6,212 nucleotides of DNA from an uncultured bacterium (GTDB taxonomy: Bacteria; Bacillota; Bacilli; Lactobacillales; Lactobacillaceae): positions 1-6,212 of the forward strand of contig CAJMMO010000007.1 of assembly GCA_905214545.1 (NCBI GenBank). The letters run 5' to 3'. Numbering within the stretch: the stretch's first letter is position 1; each line of letters opens with the position of its first letter. The position numbers and the translations under genes were made by a program. A model generated the notes under the pieces. The model searched no databases, was not told where the DNA came from, and worked only from the letters and a program-made list of their open reading frames with translations. This document shows positions 6,180 through 6,212 of this stretch, one piece after another.

Positions 6180-6212
6180 CTGTCGTCGGGAGATGAGGCC
6201 GCAAGGCAAGGG
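6180..6212 (+). other. Start of an unidentified transcript (leader or RNA gene), cut by window edge
   Basis: The first ~33 bases after the promoter are G-rich, unlike the AT-rich DNA before them. They contain a small hairpin, GCC (6198-6200) and GGC (6205-6207), closing a GCAA tetraloop. The only ATG (6193-6195) directly abuts the GGGAG that could serve as its ribosome binding site, with no spacing, so it is not a credible start. The stretch may be a structured 5' leader or the 5' end of a non-coding RNA. I do not recognise it as any known riboswitch, RNase P RNA, tmRNA or SRP RNA. Confidence 0.35.

Noticed and set aside
6180..6212. M-box, FMN or T-box leader at the right edge
   Set aside because: A few bases (GATGAGGC, GGGAGATGAG) recall parts of such leaders, but too little sequence is present and the diagnostic conserved cores are not seen.

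Overview
The window looks like chromosome from a lactobacillus, most likely Lactobacillus delbrueckii or a close relative. Three things suggest this: a Firmicute-type tRNA cluster whose genes do not encode CCA, protein genes with a strong preference for G or C at third codon positions set against AT-rich intergenic DNA, and a lipoteichoic acid (LTA) gene set of the lactobacillus/Listeria type. The species call is an inference from style; no database was consulted.

Layout. Positions 1-516 hold the end of a tRNA operon: Tyr (5'-truncated by the window edge), Trp, His, Gln, Cys and Leu(CAA). A rho-independent terminator at 524-556 closes it. A promoter at 567-595 follows directly and drives three tightly packed genes: a GT4 diacylglycerol glucosyltransferase (620-1786, LafA-like), a second GT4 enzyme that probably adds the next sugar (1779-2822, LafB-like), and a polytopic membrane protein of the LPG_synthase_TM/UPF0104 flippase-like family (2822-3841). 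The first two genes overlap by 8 bases and the next two by 1 base. After a 70-base gap with its own ribosome binding site and a possible weak promoter comes an LTA synthase (3912-5987, LtaS), ended by a strong terminator at 6001-6028.

How the genes work together. The two glycosyltransferases would build a diglycosyl-diacylglycerol anchor on the cytoplasmic face. LtaS would polymerise glycerol phosphate onto that anchor outside the membrane. The multispan protein encoded between them is the obvious candidate to move the anchor lipid across the membrane, a job done in Staphylococcus aureus by the unrelated MFS protein LtaA. That role is a hypothesis from gene order and family.

The last 180 bases are AT-rich regulatory DNA with two perfect inverted repeats (6038-6055 and 6115-6131) and a strong promoter (6145-6173). 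The promoter fires rightwards into a transcript whose first ~33 bases show no usable start codon. Its product lies outside the window and I could not identify it.

Most of the window is ordinary, well-understood housekeeping and envelope biology. The items most worth checking are the flippase hypothesis, a predicted substrate-site substitution in LtaS (Gly355), and the unexplained operator-like palindromes and leader at the right edge.
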